Source of the DNA: a virus
Length of the DNA stretch: 43,443 bases
Virus record (IMG/VR): IMGVR_UViG_3300037042_005486
Span: 1-43,443 of that record
Direction: 5' to 3' (one strand)
Of this stretch, positions 28,301 to 38,700 are shown one piece after another. The notes beneath the pieces are model-generated. The model was not told the origin of the DNA. It ran no database searches and saw nothing but the letters and a program-made list of their open reading frames with translations. The first letter of the stretch is position 1. Every line of letters begins with the position of its first letter. Made by a program: the position numbers and the translations under genes.

Positions 28301-29085
28301 TAATGCTGCCAATTTCCATTATTAATGTTTAAATTTTGACCTATAGAAAAATTTGAAATACCACTTGAGCCAGAAGATAATTCAATAAAAAATTTATCCT
28401 CTTCTCCTGATACACCGGGATGTATTTCTATTCTAAATCTTCCATAATCATTTCCGAAACTGCCACTATTCCAAAGATCAAATATTACTTGTTTGCTACT
28501 TCCACTTAAATCATCTTTTTTTAGCCAGAACTCTATAGTGAGACCTGCATTTCCATCTAAAAGTAAATTACTTTCTCTATTTTCAGTTGAATCTAAAATA
28601 TTAGAAGTTCCAAATAATTTAGAAACCTTGAAAGAATCCATACTAGGCGCAGTATTTGGACCACCTTTTATTAATATGTATTCTTTATTTGTTGGTTCAG
28701 AATAACCATCAGTGGACAAAGAAGAACTAGTACCATAAACAAAGCCAACATTTATATAACCATTATTTCTTGGATATTCATTATCAAATATATAATTTTG
28801 TAAATCAGAAGAATTTTTTGTCCATTTTAATTTTTCTGCAGAACTTCCATCATATGGATATTTTTTTGCTATTGATTCAATAGCGTCTGTGTAGTATTTG
28901 TTTGCAGATCCAAAGAAAGCAAAATTCTTTGGATCAGTATAATCAATTTCTGGTTTTATTAATTTTCGTTCTTCTAATTCTTGAACTATATATTCGCTAG
29001 ATTCTACATCTTTTGCTAAATCTTCAAAATTAGTAGAAGTTAGAATTTTTGTTGATTTTTTACCAAACAAATCTTTTAAAGACAT
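25399..29085 (-). CDS. Giant baseplate-region protein with LamG domains
   Basis: This 1228-residue protein begins MSLKDLFGKKSTKILTSTNF, then DPKNFAFFGSANKYYTDAIE and PYDGSSAEKLKW, an N-terminus I recall from large virion proteins of environmental T4-like phages. Residues about 150-347 form a LamG domain (LTIEFWLKKDD, WQHYSLSAI, GSLDEFRYWKSKRTEKEISR). A second LamG-like unit lies near residues 740-880 (KWNIFVKLKHE, IYAGCHRQNFTGS, LSSVRYWLSYLDNDIL). The C-terminal third is helical (EYRELVKLRQMFFEGIS, YVDYFKWIDSAITKM). Its ATG overlaps the upstream stop by 1 base (TAATG). Position two genes after gp6 makes it a positional candidate for a gp7-like wedge protein, but no homology to T4 gp7 is visible to me. 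Confidence 0.78.
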   Translation of the reverse strand: MSLKDLFGKKSTKILTSTNFEDLAKDVESSEYIVQELEERKLIKPEIDYTDPKNFAFFGSANKYYTDAIESIAKKYPYDGSSAEKLKWTKNSSDLQNYIFDNEYPRNNGYINVGFVYGTSSSLSTDGYSEPTNKEYILIKGGPNTAPSMDSFKVSKLFGTSNILDSTENRESNLLLDGNAGLTIEFWLKKDDLSGSSKQVIFDLWNSGSFGNDYGRFRIEIHPGVSGEEDKFFIELSSGSSGISNFSIGQNLNINNGNWQHYSLSAINSGSNIEFKLFLNGILNEKAITGSLISRVYGPMLGHIGSLGTQVSGGNATLGFGKLSGSLDEFRYWKSKRTEKEISRFWFTDVNGGTNTDTANTDLGIYYKFNEGIYDKTTTDTKYDNKILDYSGRFSNGFWVGYTSGSRSTESAIVDSAAAPKEFKDPVIYLTHPDVQSLLTEKQELGTLHDNDNNSMIYYTVPAWIVEDDQNNDSNKLYELTQIIGSYFDELFVKIKYLPSIKEVSYRNGRAFPYAIKLLESMGFMTQDLFTNSSILENLGNRNENVLYEERLFNIKNHIYQNIYNNLSYIQKSKGTEKSIRNLLRCFGIDEELIKLNIYSNDSVYTFDDRFLNTYYKKKLINLNDQDRVQGTIYQMTSSVDANSTSYILGDTELSYHGSTLEAEIVIPLNFSPSEKFYFPKNFLTSSIFGIHSADNTNPADTTWYGSDISNLELYIVKPDMDSSDGYFHLTSSYLGLNLTSSLIRDLYTNQKWNIFVKLKHEKYPNSLKVIGANVGDYLFEFYAINTIQDFIQDEIYLTASIPQAIAENYFADSKRIYAGCHRQNFTGSIIHNSDIKLSSVRYWLSYLDNDILKQHAKDPTIFGQSSPISNIETLYSGGLNELPQDKTLALHWDFNLVTGSDNGSGIGPTNSFDAKFTVLDISSGSLTNNYGIIGQIANKTYTAVGDFFFRNNNEMVENGYISIAKHRLPENMMNSDLISILNQDDEIFTRDSRPVNYYFALEKSMYQTISEEMIKFFGTITEFNNIIGKPQYRYEREYRELVKLRQMFFEGISNTPDLEKYVDYFKWIDSAITKMTYQLIPASADFSPDISDIVESHVLERNKYAWKLPSIELGAEPPITSVKTIGELKYNWKYGHAPIPQSENTNCIWWKERSERSSELNGIFQVLSTEYKKKFTRMTDFGTDIQIYVNKNPSNLDVIKPITKIGSGGYLEIDVLKVIEKKDCTDE

Positions 29086-30512
29086 TATTTATCTATCCTA
29101 AATTTAAAAGTTTCTTTTACTTCGTAGAAAGAATTATTATATTCAAATCCAAAAAATACTTTATAAGCATATCCTGGCTCAAATAATTTCATATCTAAAT
29201 CAAAATAATTTCCTTCTCTATCATATGAAGTTAGGGTGTGTTTATAACTTCCTGTTCCATATGCAATCACTTCATAATTATCGGCTATTCTAATAACTCT
29301 ATAATATAAATTTTCTATATTTGTTTTTTCAGGTTCATATGCAGCAACGTGATAAATATTAGAATCCCATAACTTATTTTTTACTTCAACTCTCATTCTT
29401 GCAAATTCAGAATTTTTATAAGATTGTTTCAGTTGAGGCATCGTCAATATATATTCTGGGATTTCCTTGTCGTCTGTAGCATCATAAGTATTTGTATATA
29501 TTACGGAGCCCGTATATAGTTGTGTTCCACTTAAGGTTGACCAAACATCATATAAATATTCGTAAGTTCCACTAATACCCACAGAAGCAGTATAGGTTCC
29601 CTCCGAATAATATCCTCCAGTTATGGAAGTAGCGGATGTTCCCAACAAAACTAATGGAGGCCCAATTGGTCCACTTGTTAGACTTCCGGAATAAAGACTA
29701 ACCAGCAATATTCCGGTTGATACAGATGGTATGTTTTTGAAATTACCTCTAACACTATTGATTAAAAATAATGTATTTAAATTTTCTTCAGATGGAAGCA
29801 AATCACTGCTTAAGTAAAATGAATTTCTTCTATCCTTGATTGAAGAATTGCTTCTTACTTCTATAATTGGTCTTTTATAAAAGAACTGACTTCTTCTGGC
29901 AAAGAATTTTTTAGTATAATAAGATTCTGTATCTGCCTCAAGCAAAGAAGATAAAGATATTAACAAACCATTATTTGGAGTAATGTTTGAGATCCAATTC
30001 TCCACTAAACCAGTTATATCAAGCTCTAAATCGTCAGAAGCATTTTCAATTAAATATTCTATTGAAGAAGATGGATATACATCTCCTCCTTGACTTATCC
30101 AAGCAGAGTTAGAAGAAGCACTAATCCAATTAGCAACACCAATATCAGAATATCCTTCCATGTCCAACCCAATGCCTTCTTGCCATGCTCCGGAGACGGG
30201 AGAAATTGAAACAGTTATATTATCTGGGGTTGAATCGCTATTTGAAGCATTACTTAATTTTAATATAAACTGACAGCTACCACTTTCAGAAATTATTTTA
30301 TTATTTCTATCTGATATTATATCTGATATTGGAAATTGAATCAAGATTCTTGACTTTTCATATGAACTGCTTGTTACTTGTCCATATATAGAAAATATCT
30401 CAAGAACATCTGACGCTCCCATGTTTGATAAGGTGCCACGGGTTGTCTGATTTTGCTTAAAAGCATCAGTTATTGTTGTATCTTTTTCTGCTATATATCT
30501 TTTAATAGACAT
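29085..30512 (-). CDS. DNRLRE-like structural protein
   Basis: I set the start at ATG 30512 (MSIKRYIAEKDTTITDAF), with GGAGA upstream; a TTG at 30515 is less likely. The ATG overlaps the gp6 stop by 1 base (TGATG). The ~475-residue product has the N-terminal pattern of the DNRLRE family: YIAEKDTTI, then SRILIQFPISDI, PVSGAWQEG, the tract IGVANWISASSNSAW, LDITGLVENWI and GLLISLS. DNRLRE modules are beta-sandwich domains of extracellular and virion proteins. The remaining ~250 residues hold beta-rich segments (TYTASVGISGTYEYLYDVWS) that look immunoglobulin-like. Adjacent gp6 and LamG proteins place it on the baseplate. Ligand is unknown. Confidence 0.75.
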   Translation of the reverse strand: MSIKRYIAEKDTTITDAFKQNQTTRGTLSNMGASDVLEIFSIYGQVTSSSYEKSRILIQFPISDIISDRNNKIISESGSCQFILKLSNASNSDSTPDNITVSISPVSGAWQEGIGLDMEGYSDIGVANWISASSNSAWISQGGDVYPSSSIEYLIENASDDLELDITGLVENWISNITPNNGLLISLSSLLEADTESYYTKKFFARRSQFFYKRPIIEVRSNSSIKDRRNSFYLSSDLLPSEENLNTLFLINSVRGNFKNIPSVSTGILLVSLYSGSLTSGPIGPPLVLLGTSATSITGGYYSEGTYTASVGISGTYEYLYDVWSTLSGTQLYTGSVIYTNTYDATDDKEIPEYILTMPQLKQSYKNSEFARMRVEVKNKLWDSNIYHVAAYEPEKTNIENLYYRVIRIADNYEVIAYGTGSYKHTLTSYDREGNYFDLDMKLFEPGYAYKVFFGFEYNNSFYEVKETFKFRIDK

Positions 30513-32314
30513 CAACTAATTTCTCCATATATATCAGAAACTGGGAATCGTATTTCAAAAATAATATTTTTTGGAGCCTCTATATATCTTCCGTCTCTAG
30601 ACATAAATCTATTTACATCAAAAAATACATCAGAATAATTTAATCCATTTTTCTGTTCTACTTTTACATTCTTAACGTCATTTACGCCTTTTACTTTTTT
30701 AAGTATATTATAAATATCAGTTATAAAAAATGCTTCTCCAATAAATTTAACTTTAGAATATTCATTTTGAAGAGCAGATACACAATCTCTAAGAACTTGG
30801 GAATTATCCGCTTCCAAATCAGAGACAACACTAAATTTAATTGATAAATTAACTATTTTTGCATCCAAAATGTCTATAGTGTCATTTATCATTTTATTTT
30901 TATTCAGCCAAACTTTTACATTTTCTTTAATTGACTGATTTGAGTTTGTTAGTTTACCAGTAGAATCTTCCGACACTACATATATGTTTATATTTCTTTT
31001 AAATGAATCATAATCTCTAACTATAGATGCTCTCTTGATACTTCCAAATTCTGGTGGCATATTATAAAGAAGAGCTTCATAATCTTTTTCTGTCACTGCT
31101 CTGTTTTGAGAACCAAAGGTATTATATACTTTAAATTTTAATTCTTCAGATGTAACAAGCGGAGTATCGCCAACTATTGGCTCTTCATTGTTTACTTCAA
31201 GAGAAGAGCGCACAGAATTTATTTTATTTGCATCTAAATTTCTTGAATCACCAAAATCAAATAAAGAACTAGCAACTGAATTTAATGTTCCGGCGCCAGT
31301 GTTGACGTTGTCAGAACTATTGGCTCTCGCAACGATTCTTAAAGTAGTATTTGATGGAACCACGCCTAGTTTATCGGATTTTATTAAATTATTTGGATCA
31401 AAATCTCTATCAGAAATATAATTTTTTCCATATAATTCTAATGTAACGGCAGAAGGATCTATCAGTTCTGAGTTATAAGTTTCGCTTGAAGCATCTCCAG
31501 TTCCAAACTGTAAAAAGGTTTTATCCTTTTCTCTTGTTGTGACAAATCTTCTAGGAACAGAAAATGGTTTTAATATACTTTTTACTTCTGCGTTTTCATC
31601 ATTATTATCACGATTTAAAATGGAACGATAAACAACATCTTGACTCAAATAATCAACTTCGTAATATTCATTTCCATCTAAGTCTATTACGGAAATAATC
31701 TCTGTTAGATAATCAATATTAACTGGTATTTTTAAAAATCTCTTGTATTCACCAACATCATAAAATGTTTGAGTTAGATATCCAGATTGTACTTTGCCAT
31801 GTGCCTTAATTGCATAAGTTAGCGGGAGGCCAGTTGTTTCGTTTACTGTGCCAACGACAATTTCATTGTCATCTCTATTGAAATATACATCTTCAGCTAG
31901 AGAAAAAGAAACACCAGTTTTATTTTTAAATGTACTATTTTTTTTCAAAATAGGAGCATAATTTAAATCAGGACCATCACCAAGAAGATTTGCAGGAACA
32001 AGGATGAAAAATGTCGCGATACCGTGTGATGAAGGATTTTCTGTATATTTAAATCCAAATGGCTTTGATAATTTAAGAATATTGTCAAATTCTGATGCTG
32101 TATCTAAAAATGTTTCATTAGCTGCATAATCTAAATAAAAAGATAAATTATCACCAACATATGCAACAGTATCAAGCATCAGACTTCCAAAACCTACTTC
32201 GCTAAAATCTTTATAAGTATCTGGATAATATTTTTTTGCATGCTCTACAAGAGCGTCTTTTATTGACTGAAAGTCTCTAGCCAAATAATCAATTGGTATA
32301 TTTTTCTTGGGCAT
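30512..32314 (-). CDS. gp6: Baseplate wedge protein, T4 gp6/baseplate J-like
   Basis: This 600-residue protein matches the T4 gp6 / baseplate assembly J-like family, the wedge component forming the inner baseplate ring and driving sheath contraction. Evidence is the N-terminus MPKKNIPIDYLARDFQSIKD, SEVGFGSLMLDTVAYVGDNL then SFYLDYAANETFLDTA and ILKLSKPFGFK at residues 40-90. VTEKDYEALLYNMPPEFGSI then KRASIVRD falls in the second half, with a C-terminal INDTIDILDAKIVNLSIKFS region. The length is close to T4 gp6 (660). AGAGGA is well placed and a CTATTTATA element lies 15 bases before the ATG. gp25 follows the canonical neighbour order just upstream. Identity is strong. Confidence 0.93.
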   Translation of the reverse strand: MPKKNIPIDYLARDFQSIKDALVEHAKKYYPDTYKDFSEVGFGSLMLDTVAYVGDNLSFYLDYAANETFLDTASEFDNILKLSKPFGFKYTENPSSHGIATFFILVPANLLGDGPDLNYAPILKKNSTFKNKTGVSFSLAEDVYFNRDDNEIVVGTVNETTGLPLTYAIKAHGKVQSGYLTQTFYDVGEYKRFLKIPVNIDYLTEIISVIDLDGNEYYEVDYLSQDVVYRSILNRDNNDENAEVKSILKPFSVPRRFVTTREKDKTFLQFGTGDASSETYNSELIDPSAVTLELYGKNYISDRDFDPNNLIKSDKLGVVPSNTTLRIVARANSSDNVNTGAGTLNSVASSLFDFGDSRNLDANKINSVRSSLEVNNEEPIVGDTPLVTSEELKFKVYNTFGSQNRAVTEKDYEALLYNMPPEFGSIKRASIVRDYDSFKRNINIYVVSEDSTGKLTNSNQSIKENVKVWLNKNKMINDTIDILDAKIVNLSIKFSVVSDLEADNSQVLRDCVSALQNEYSKVKFIGEAFFITDIYNILKKVKGVNDVKNVKVEQKNGLNYSDVFFDVNRFMSRDGRYIEAPKNIIFEIRFPVSDIYGEIS

Positions 32315-32329
32315 TAAAAAATCCTCTAA

Positions 32330-32338
32330 TATAAATAG
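32330..32338 (-). promoter_or_regulatory. CTATTTATA element before gp6
   Basis: The minus strand reads CTATTTATA 15 bases before the gp6 ATG at 32314, followed by TTAGAGGA. It lies in the short gap between the gp25 stop and gp6, where a promoter would be possible. Confidence 0.4.
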
Positions 32339-32342
32339 AACT

Positions 32343-32732
32343 TCATGAGGTTATAATATTACCATTTGATTCTATAGTTAAATTTACATCTGTTCCTAGT
32401 GGAATGATAAAATATGTTATAGTAATACTCAATAAAGAGCCATCAATATTAGTATTACCATAATCAATATTTTTAATAGCTATATATGGTGCATAAATTT
32501 GAATTTGATTTTTTAGTCTTTGTTCAAAATTTAATTTTAAAAAAGGACTATAATTTTCAAACAATAATCTCTTTATTCCTACTCCAAAATTACCATCCAT
32601 TATTCTTTCACCTGGATTGGTAAGGAGTAACATTAAAAAATTTTGACTACTTAATGTCTTTAAGTCGCTTATTAAAGTATAGCCTTGTTCAGTGCCCAAC
32701 TTTAACGGTAATTTTGGTCCATATCCAGCCAT
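32343..32732 (-). CDS. gp25: Baseplate wedge protein, gp25/GPW family
   Basis: This small protein belongs to the gp25/GPW family, which shares the fold of lysozyme-like baseplate proteins and nucleates sheath assembly. Evidence is NFLMLLLTNPGERIMDGNFG then VGIKRLLFE, the family core LLxTxPGERxxxPxFGxGIxxLLFE, followed by RLKNQIQIYAPYIAIKNIDY. I place the start at ATG 32732 (MAGYGPKLPLKLG), with TAGGA 9 bases upstream, giving 129 residues, close to T4 gp25 (132). A longer reading from GTG at 32759 would overlap the upstream stop and add nine unsupported residues. Next to gp6, as in most contractile-tail phages. Confidence 0.93.
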   Translation of the reverse strand: MAGYGPKLPLKLGTEQGYTLISDLKTLSSQNFLMLLLTNPGERIMDGNFGVGIKRLLFENYSPFLKLNFEQRLKNQIQIYAPYIAIKNIDYGNTNIDGSLLSITITYFIIPLGTDVNLTIESNGNIITS

Positions 32733-32755
32733 ATAATAATTTCCTACAATAATTA

Positions 32756-35700
32756 TCACACACCATATTTTTTATAGCCAGATAAGTCAAAACAATAATT
32801 TTTTAGTTCCTCTTTTATACTATCATTTTCTATATTTAAATCTAAATTTTCTGAGAATTCTAAAGATAACAACAACAAATCGGCACCCAATAAAACCATG
32901 CCTGGTATAGTTAATGGAGGCCCAACACCTATACCTACCGGTGGAACTCCAAAAACTGTTATTGGTAATTGAGCCATTGAATATATCGCTAAAGGACTTA
33001 GTGCTAATGGTAACTCAGAAGGTACAGGTGGACCACCAAAAGGATTTGGTATTTGAGATGCCAAACTTAGTGATAGTTTTACTGCGTTTCTCAATATTAA
33101 AGCAAGACTTATGTTTGGGTCTGTCATCTGACAGTAATACTGAAGAACATAAATCGCAGCTTTTAATGCTGATTTGGCAGCTAATGGAGCGTTAAATTCC
33201 TTAAAATATTCTGTCGTAGACATTCTTTCTCTAATATCTTCTAGTTCACTATTATTGTAGATTGAAGTAAACTTTAAATGAATAGAATTCATTATTTGCT
33301 TTCTAATGCTACGGAAAGGAGTAACGAATGTATCTCCAGAAAGTATTGAAATACTTGAAAGTATGGTTAGATTAGAAAGTAAATTTTCATTTGTAAATAT
33401 AGAATAGAAACTTTTTAACTCCTCGCTACAAGAAATTTTTAATTTTAATAAATTAGTCAATTCATTTGACTGTTCTATTTTTAATTTTGGTAAAAATTCC
33501 AACATATCTGATACAGTTTTTATATTAACTGTAGATACATTTATAGATTCTTTTATAATTGGAAATGCATTTATTACTCCAAATTTTCTCTTTCCATCTT
33601 CTGTTGGCTCTCCAATAAACGGAATTATATATGTTTTTTCATACTCATCTTTTCTAATTCTAGACGAAGGTTCTAATCCGATATCTATTAAAAAATCTTC
33701 TAAATAAAACTTGGCTTTTCCTTGAGAGCATAAAGAATCAAAATTTTCCCTAATTGTTTTACTTTGTTCATATTGAATTGATGTCTGTTCTTTTAAATCT
33801 ATATCTGGTATGTATACGAGTCTCATTCCATATTTTATTTCTTCTGAAAAATACTGATTTAAATTTTTATTTTTTTCAGGTGCGACACTCAATAAATCTT
33901 GAAATTTTGAAAATGGTTGTGCGCCATAACAATTTAGCTGCTTTTGTTTCAAAGCTAAATCAAATGTATTCCAACCTTCTGTTTTGACTTCTGGAACATT
34001 TACATAATGTTCTATTATCAAATTTGGACCTGGTTTTAATTTTTCTTTCTGAAGTTCTGTAAAGAGTCTTTTATCGCTGTCGACAGTGGTTACTTCTTGC
34101 AATTCAGTTTTTATTAAAAGCTCAGGAATTAACATTGATAAAAAGTCTTTATCTTCTACATTTTGCTGCTCATCACTACACTGCTCTGATAGAGAGTTTT
34201 TTATTTTTTCATTTGTAGAAGTTAAATAAGACAATTTATCAAATATTACAATCATTTCATTGTAGCAAATGTTTCTTAATTGTAATATTAATATTTTATT
34301 ATATTTTTCTTTTAATTCTGATTTTATACAAGAAATTTGATTTTCAACTTTTTTCTTGTATTGCTTATCTTGCTCGTCTAATGGACTTTCTGTGTATAAT
34401 TTTCCTAAATAGGAATTCATTATATCCATATCTTCTTCAAGCAAGGATATTTCAGTTTTAAGTTTTTTTATTTCTTTAAAAAGCTTACTATTTTCTGGTT
34501 TGTTTAATTCTTCAGAAAATATAAAACTATGTATATAATTTATATTATTTTGAGTTAATTGAATTAAACTATCTTTATTTAAAGAATTAAACTTATAATT
34601 TATTTCATTATATAATGTTTGTGCCACATAAGTAGGCAACATTAAATCATCAATTAATTTTTTATTATACTTAAAAACTCTTAGTGGAAAAATAGCTCTC
34701 ATGCAAACTTCCACACAAGCTGTTCTTATTAAGCTTATGTATAACCCGTCTATTATGCCAAACTTTAAATAGTTATCATCATCTTTCAGCATTTGTTCAA
34801 GAGTTTTTGTATCTACTATATCATTTTTTCTTTTATCTATTATTTGAGAAATAAATTGCTCTAATTCATATTTTCCAAATAATCCAGGATCTATTTTTAG
34901 ATCTTTTTGTTTTTTTGTTGGCTTTGGACAAAAATTGATATATTTCATTGGCGTATCAATATTGGGGCTCACCATTGGAGGAAGAGAGTTATTCTGCATC
35001 GCCAAAGACAATCCTGGAAATACCGAGTCTAGTCCGTCTTTAATTCCTGTAATATACTTTTCTTTTTGTAAAGAATCTAGATTGATAGGTTGTAACAATC
35101 CATCTTTCGTAATAGAATTAGCTATTTTTTCATATATTAAGGACAAAAAAGTATTATAAGAATCTGATGTATATTCAGCAAATTTTTTATCAAAAGCAAC
35201 TCTAACCGGTTGTTGTAAATTTGAATATTCTTGAATTATGCTGCTTTTTAGTATTTCTTTTAATCTTTCTTTTGTGTCTAGAGTTTCTTGATAGATTGAA
35301 TTTATATCAACATTTTCGTTATTTATTTCAAAATTAAATTTAACTATATTTTGGTTATTGACATTTCCTTCGTATAATTTTATTGTATTTTTGTTTTTAG
35401 AAAGAGTGTTTTCAATTTTCCAACAACTATCATTAAAAGAATGAAGAGCAAATTGAGAATTAGTTGTACTTGAATATCCTTTTGTACCGGTCAAAGATAG
35501 AGAAAGAGTATCGGTATCAGAATTAATAGACAGATTTTTAGAAGATTTATTAAAATTTTCAACAAATAAGCCGCCATATACAAATTTTTGCTCTTCTATT
35601 TCTATTGTATCTGGAGCTGTACCTGCTACGTATCCACCTTTATTAATTAAATCGTTGTATTCTGGATTTTCATATTCTTTTGGATCTTCAGATGATTCTT

Positions 35701-38700
35701 GTTTTAAGAATTTTTTTACTTCTCTTTTAACTGGTTTTTTAAGAACTAAATTAGAATAAACTTGGTTGCATCCATCTTTGAAATTATTTGCAATAATTTT
35801 AAAATTAATATCTACAATTTCTGAAGTTGCTTTTTCAACTGCTGAAATACTTTTTCCATTTGGCAATCTACCAATCAATAATGGCTTGAAAACTTTATCT
35901 TCTATTTTATTTTTTAATTCACCTGGAGAACAGCTTAAAAGATCTTGTATTAAATTTCTGTAAATATCATCAGAACCTACAACAAAAGGAACACTTGCTG
36001 CTATCGCTGTTGCTGCTTGATCTGCTGGAGTGTTTTTTGGTTCATAAATAAATTCAGGAGTTGTTGGATCTAGGCATTGCAAATTACTTTGATTTATATT
36101 ATAAGAAGAATAATAACTAGACATTGCAACCATCTCTTCTCTTACTAAATCCAATCCGGATGCTTTAGCTAGATAACTAAAAATTCCAGATAATCCACCT
36201 GGGACTAAAAGATATGTTAATTCTGAATGTTGTTTTCTGACGTATTCATCTGCTTGTCTTAGATCTTCTTCATTTGGACTTCCTGAAATCATTCTAATAA
36301 AAGCATCTGGCTGCATAATTTTACACAACTCAGAAATCAACTCAACTAAAGATTGTTTTATTTCTAATTCAGTTACAGAAGAGCTTTTTGTTGTACTCAA
36401 TATCTGTTCAGCATTATGACTGAACAATTGTTTTGTTTTAGATTTTGCTGTCAGATCAGTATTTCCAAAAACACCGAAATCTAAATTTATATTTAATGCA
36501 GTAAATTCTTCGGCTTTTAACGGGGGATTTAAAGATTTGGCTATGTTTATAAATGATTTATGATATTCAATTGGATCTATTTGTGGATTTTTATTTACAA
36601 AATCGTCTAAATCAAACTTACCTCTTCCAATCTGATTTAATGCCGATAAGGTAGCACCGGTTACACTTCCATTTGCGTCTCCAGTAAGAGCCGCACTTAT
36701 AAGACCCTTTATCCCTCCGCAAGTCAATAATTCATTTAATATTTTTAATATAAAAGCTACGATTGAATCAAGAATGATTTTTACAACCGTTAAATCTAGG
36801 CTTAATTTTACTTCTTGAAATAAATCTACTGTTGGAAATTTTGGTAATTGTAGAAAATTAAACGTCTCAAAACTAATGTTAAATAAATCTACAATACTAC
36901 ACAATATATCAACATTCAACCCATATCTTTCCATGAGATCTAGAAAATCATCAATCATCTTCATCTCTTCTGGGTTCATTTCTTTGCGGGCCATGGCCCT
37001 ATCTTCATCACTTTGAGATACGGATTCTTGTTCTGATTTTAGGTCACGATATTCTTTCAATTTATTTTCATATTGCTGCTGTAATGTATTTGTTGGATCG
37101 CCATTTTTGGATACTTTTTGATCTGCAATATCTAATGCTTTTCCCGGTTCTGTTCTTTTATCTAACTCGGCAAAAGTTATTTGCTTTCTTTCGTTATTTT
37201 TTATTGCATTTTCTAAGTCTCTCAACTCATCAAGAAGTTTCTTTTCTCTTTCATCTTTTATATTATTTATCTTAAATTCTATTAGTGCATTATAAAATTC
37301 AGTATAAACACTTTCGGGAAAGGCTTTCTTTAAAATGTTTTCTAATTCCGAGAATCTGAATCCTCTCAAGATGTCTCTGCAATTTCCTGCTTTTGGTAAA
37401 TAACAAGTTTGAAATTCTCTCAACAAGCAAGATAAATTAGTTCTAGCAAAAACTATATCTTGTAATTGATTTAGACTTTCAATACCCTGATTGGTGGTTA
37501 AATCACTTAGTTTTTTTATTATCTGTTCTAAAGAAATAGTATCTGCAAAAGAATCTTTTCTTGCTTCATATGGCCCATAAAAACCATTATTTAATAAGGT
37601 TTTTCTAAATAATTCATTTGAATTAGGATCTCTTATTAATTTAGATGACGGCGTATCTGCGCTGGATTCATAATAATATTTGCTATGCTGTAAAATTATT
37701 CTTTCGGCCTTATCACGACTTAAATTTTCTCTTGTTGAATCGTAAAAGGAGAGAGCATCTGGATATATATTTGGTAAAAAATATAAACTTGGAAAATTAA
37801 TAAAGTTAAAAGCTTTAGGATTTGAGTCTACAAGATTTTTATTTTTTGAAAACGGAGAAGCATCTTTAATAACATTATCATTTTGATATTTTTGCTTATT
37901 AATTTCAGTATCTGGTTGTAAAGATTGCGGAGTTGGACAATAAAACGGATCTATTTCAATTATATTATTATCAATATAATCTAAATCTGATAAAATTGCT
38001 AATATTGTAGGATTAAAGAAATCAAAAGAATTCTGTTCTCCAATTATATCTGCTCCGCCAATTACTGCCACGAACTTATTTGAAGTGTCCATTGAACTAT
38101 AAGGACTACCAAGTTTTAAAAATTGCTTATTAGTGAACTCAATTTTTAAAGGAGATAAAGCAGTTTTTTGTTCTTCAATAATTGATTCTTCTGTATCTCT
38201 TAAGTAAGTTAATCTAAAAAATAGATTTTCTTTTTTTAAATTTTTAGATTCAGAAGCAGAGTATATTTTTTCTTCAAGAAAATTATAACTTGTATATTTT
38301 GATTTAAAATCATTTAAAAAACTAAGAGCATTAATTTTTTCTTGTAATGCTGAACTCAGTTCTTTTCTTATGATGAAATCTAACAATTTCATTCTTAATT
38401 GAACAATTATTTTAAAATCATATTCTTGCTTTTTTGAAATTGAATCGTTATATGCTTTTTCTCCAATAACATTTATGATTTCTTGTAATTGGTATCCAGA
38501 ATCAACAAGCGAAGGAAAGGTACCAAATGGAAATATTTCTTTTCTAGATGGGGTGCTATCCGTGTATGATTCAATTAAATCTTCGGCATTTTTTAATCCA
38601 GGGATTTTTTCTGGTAATGAGTATAAATATTCTTGTTTTCCATTTTGACTTCCAGAAATACTTCCGGAAGTATTTGTAGAAATAGAATTTTTTATATAAA

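Noticed and set aside
25399-29085. Calling the 1228-residue LamG protein gp7.
   Set aside because: Only position supports it; no sequence similarity to T4 gp7 is visible.
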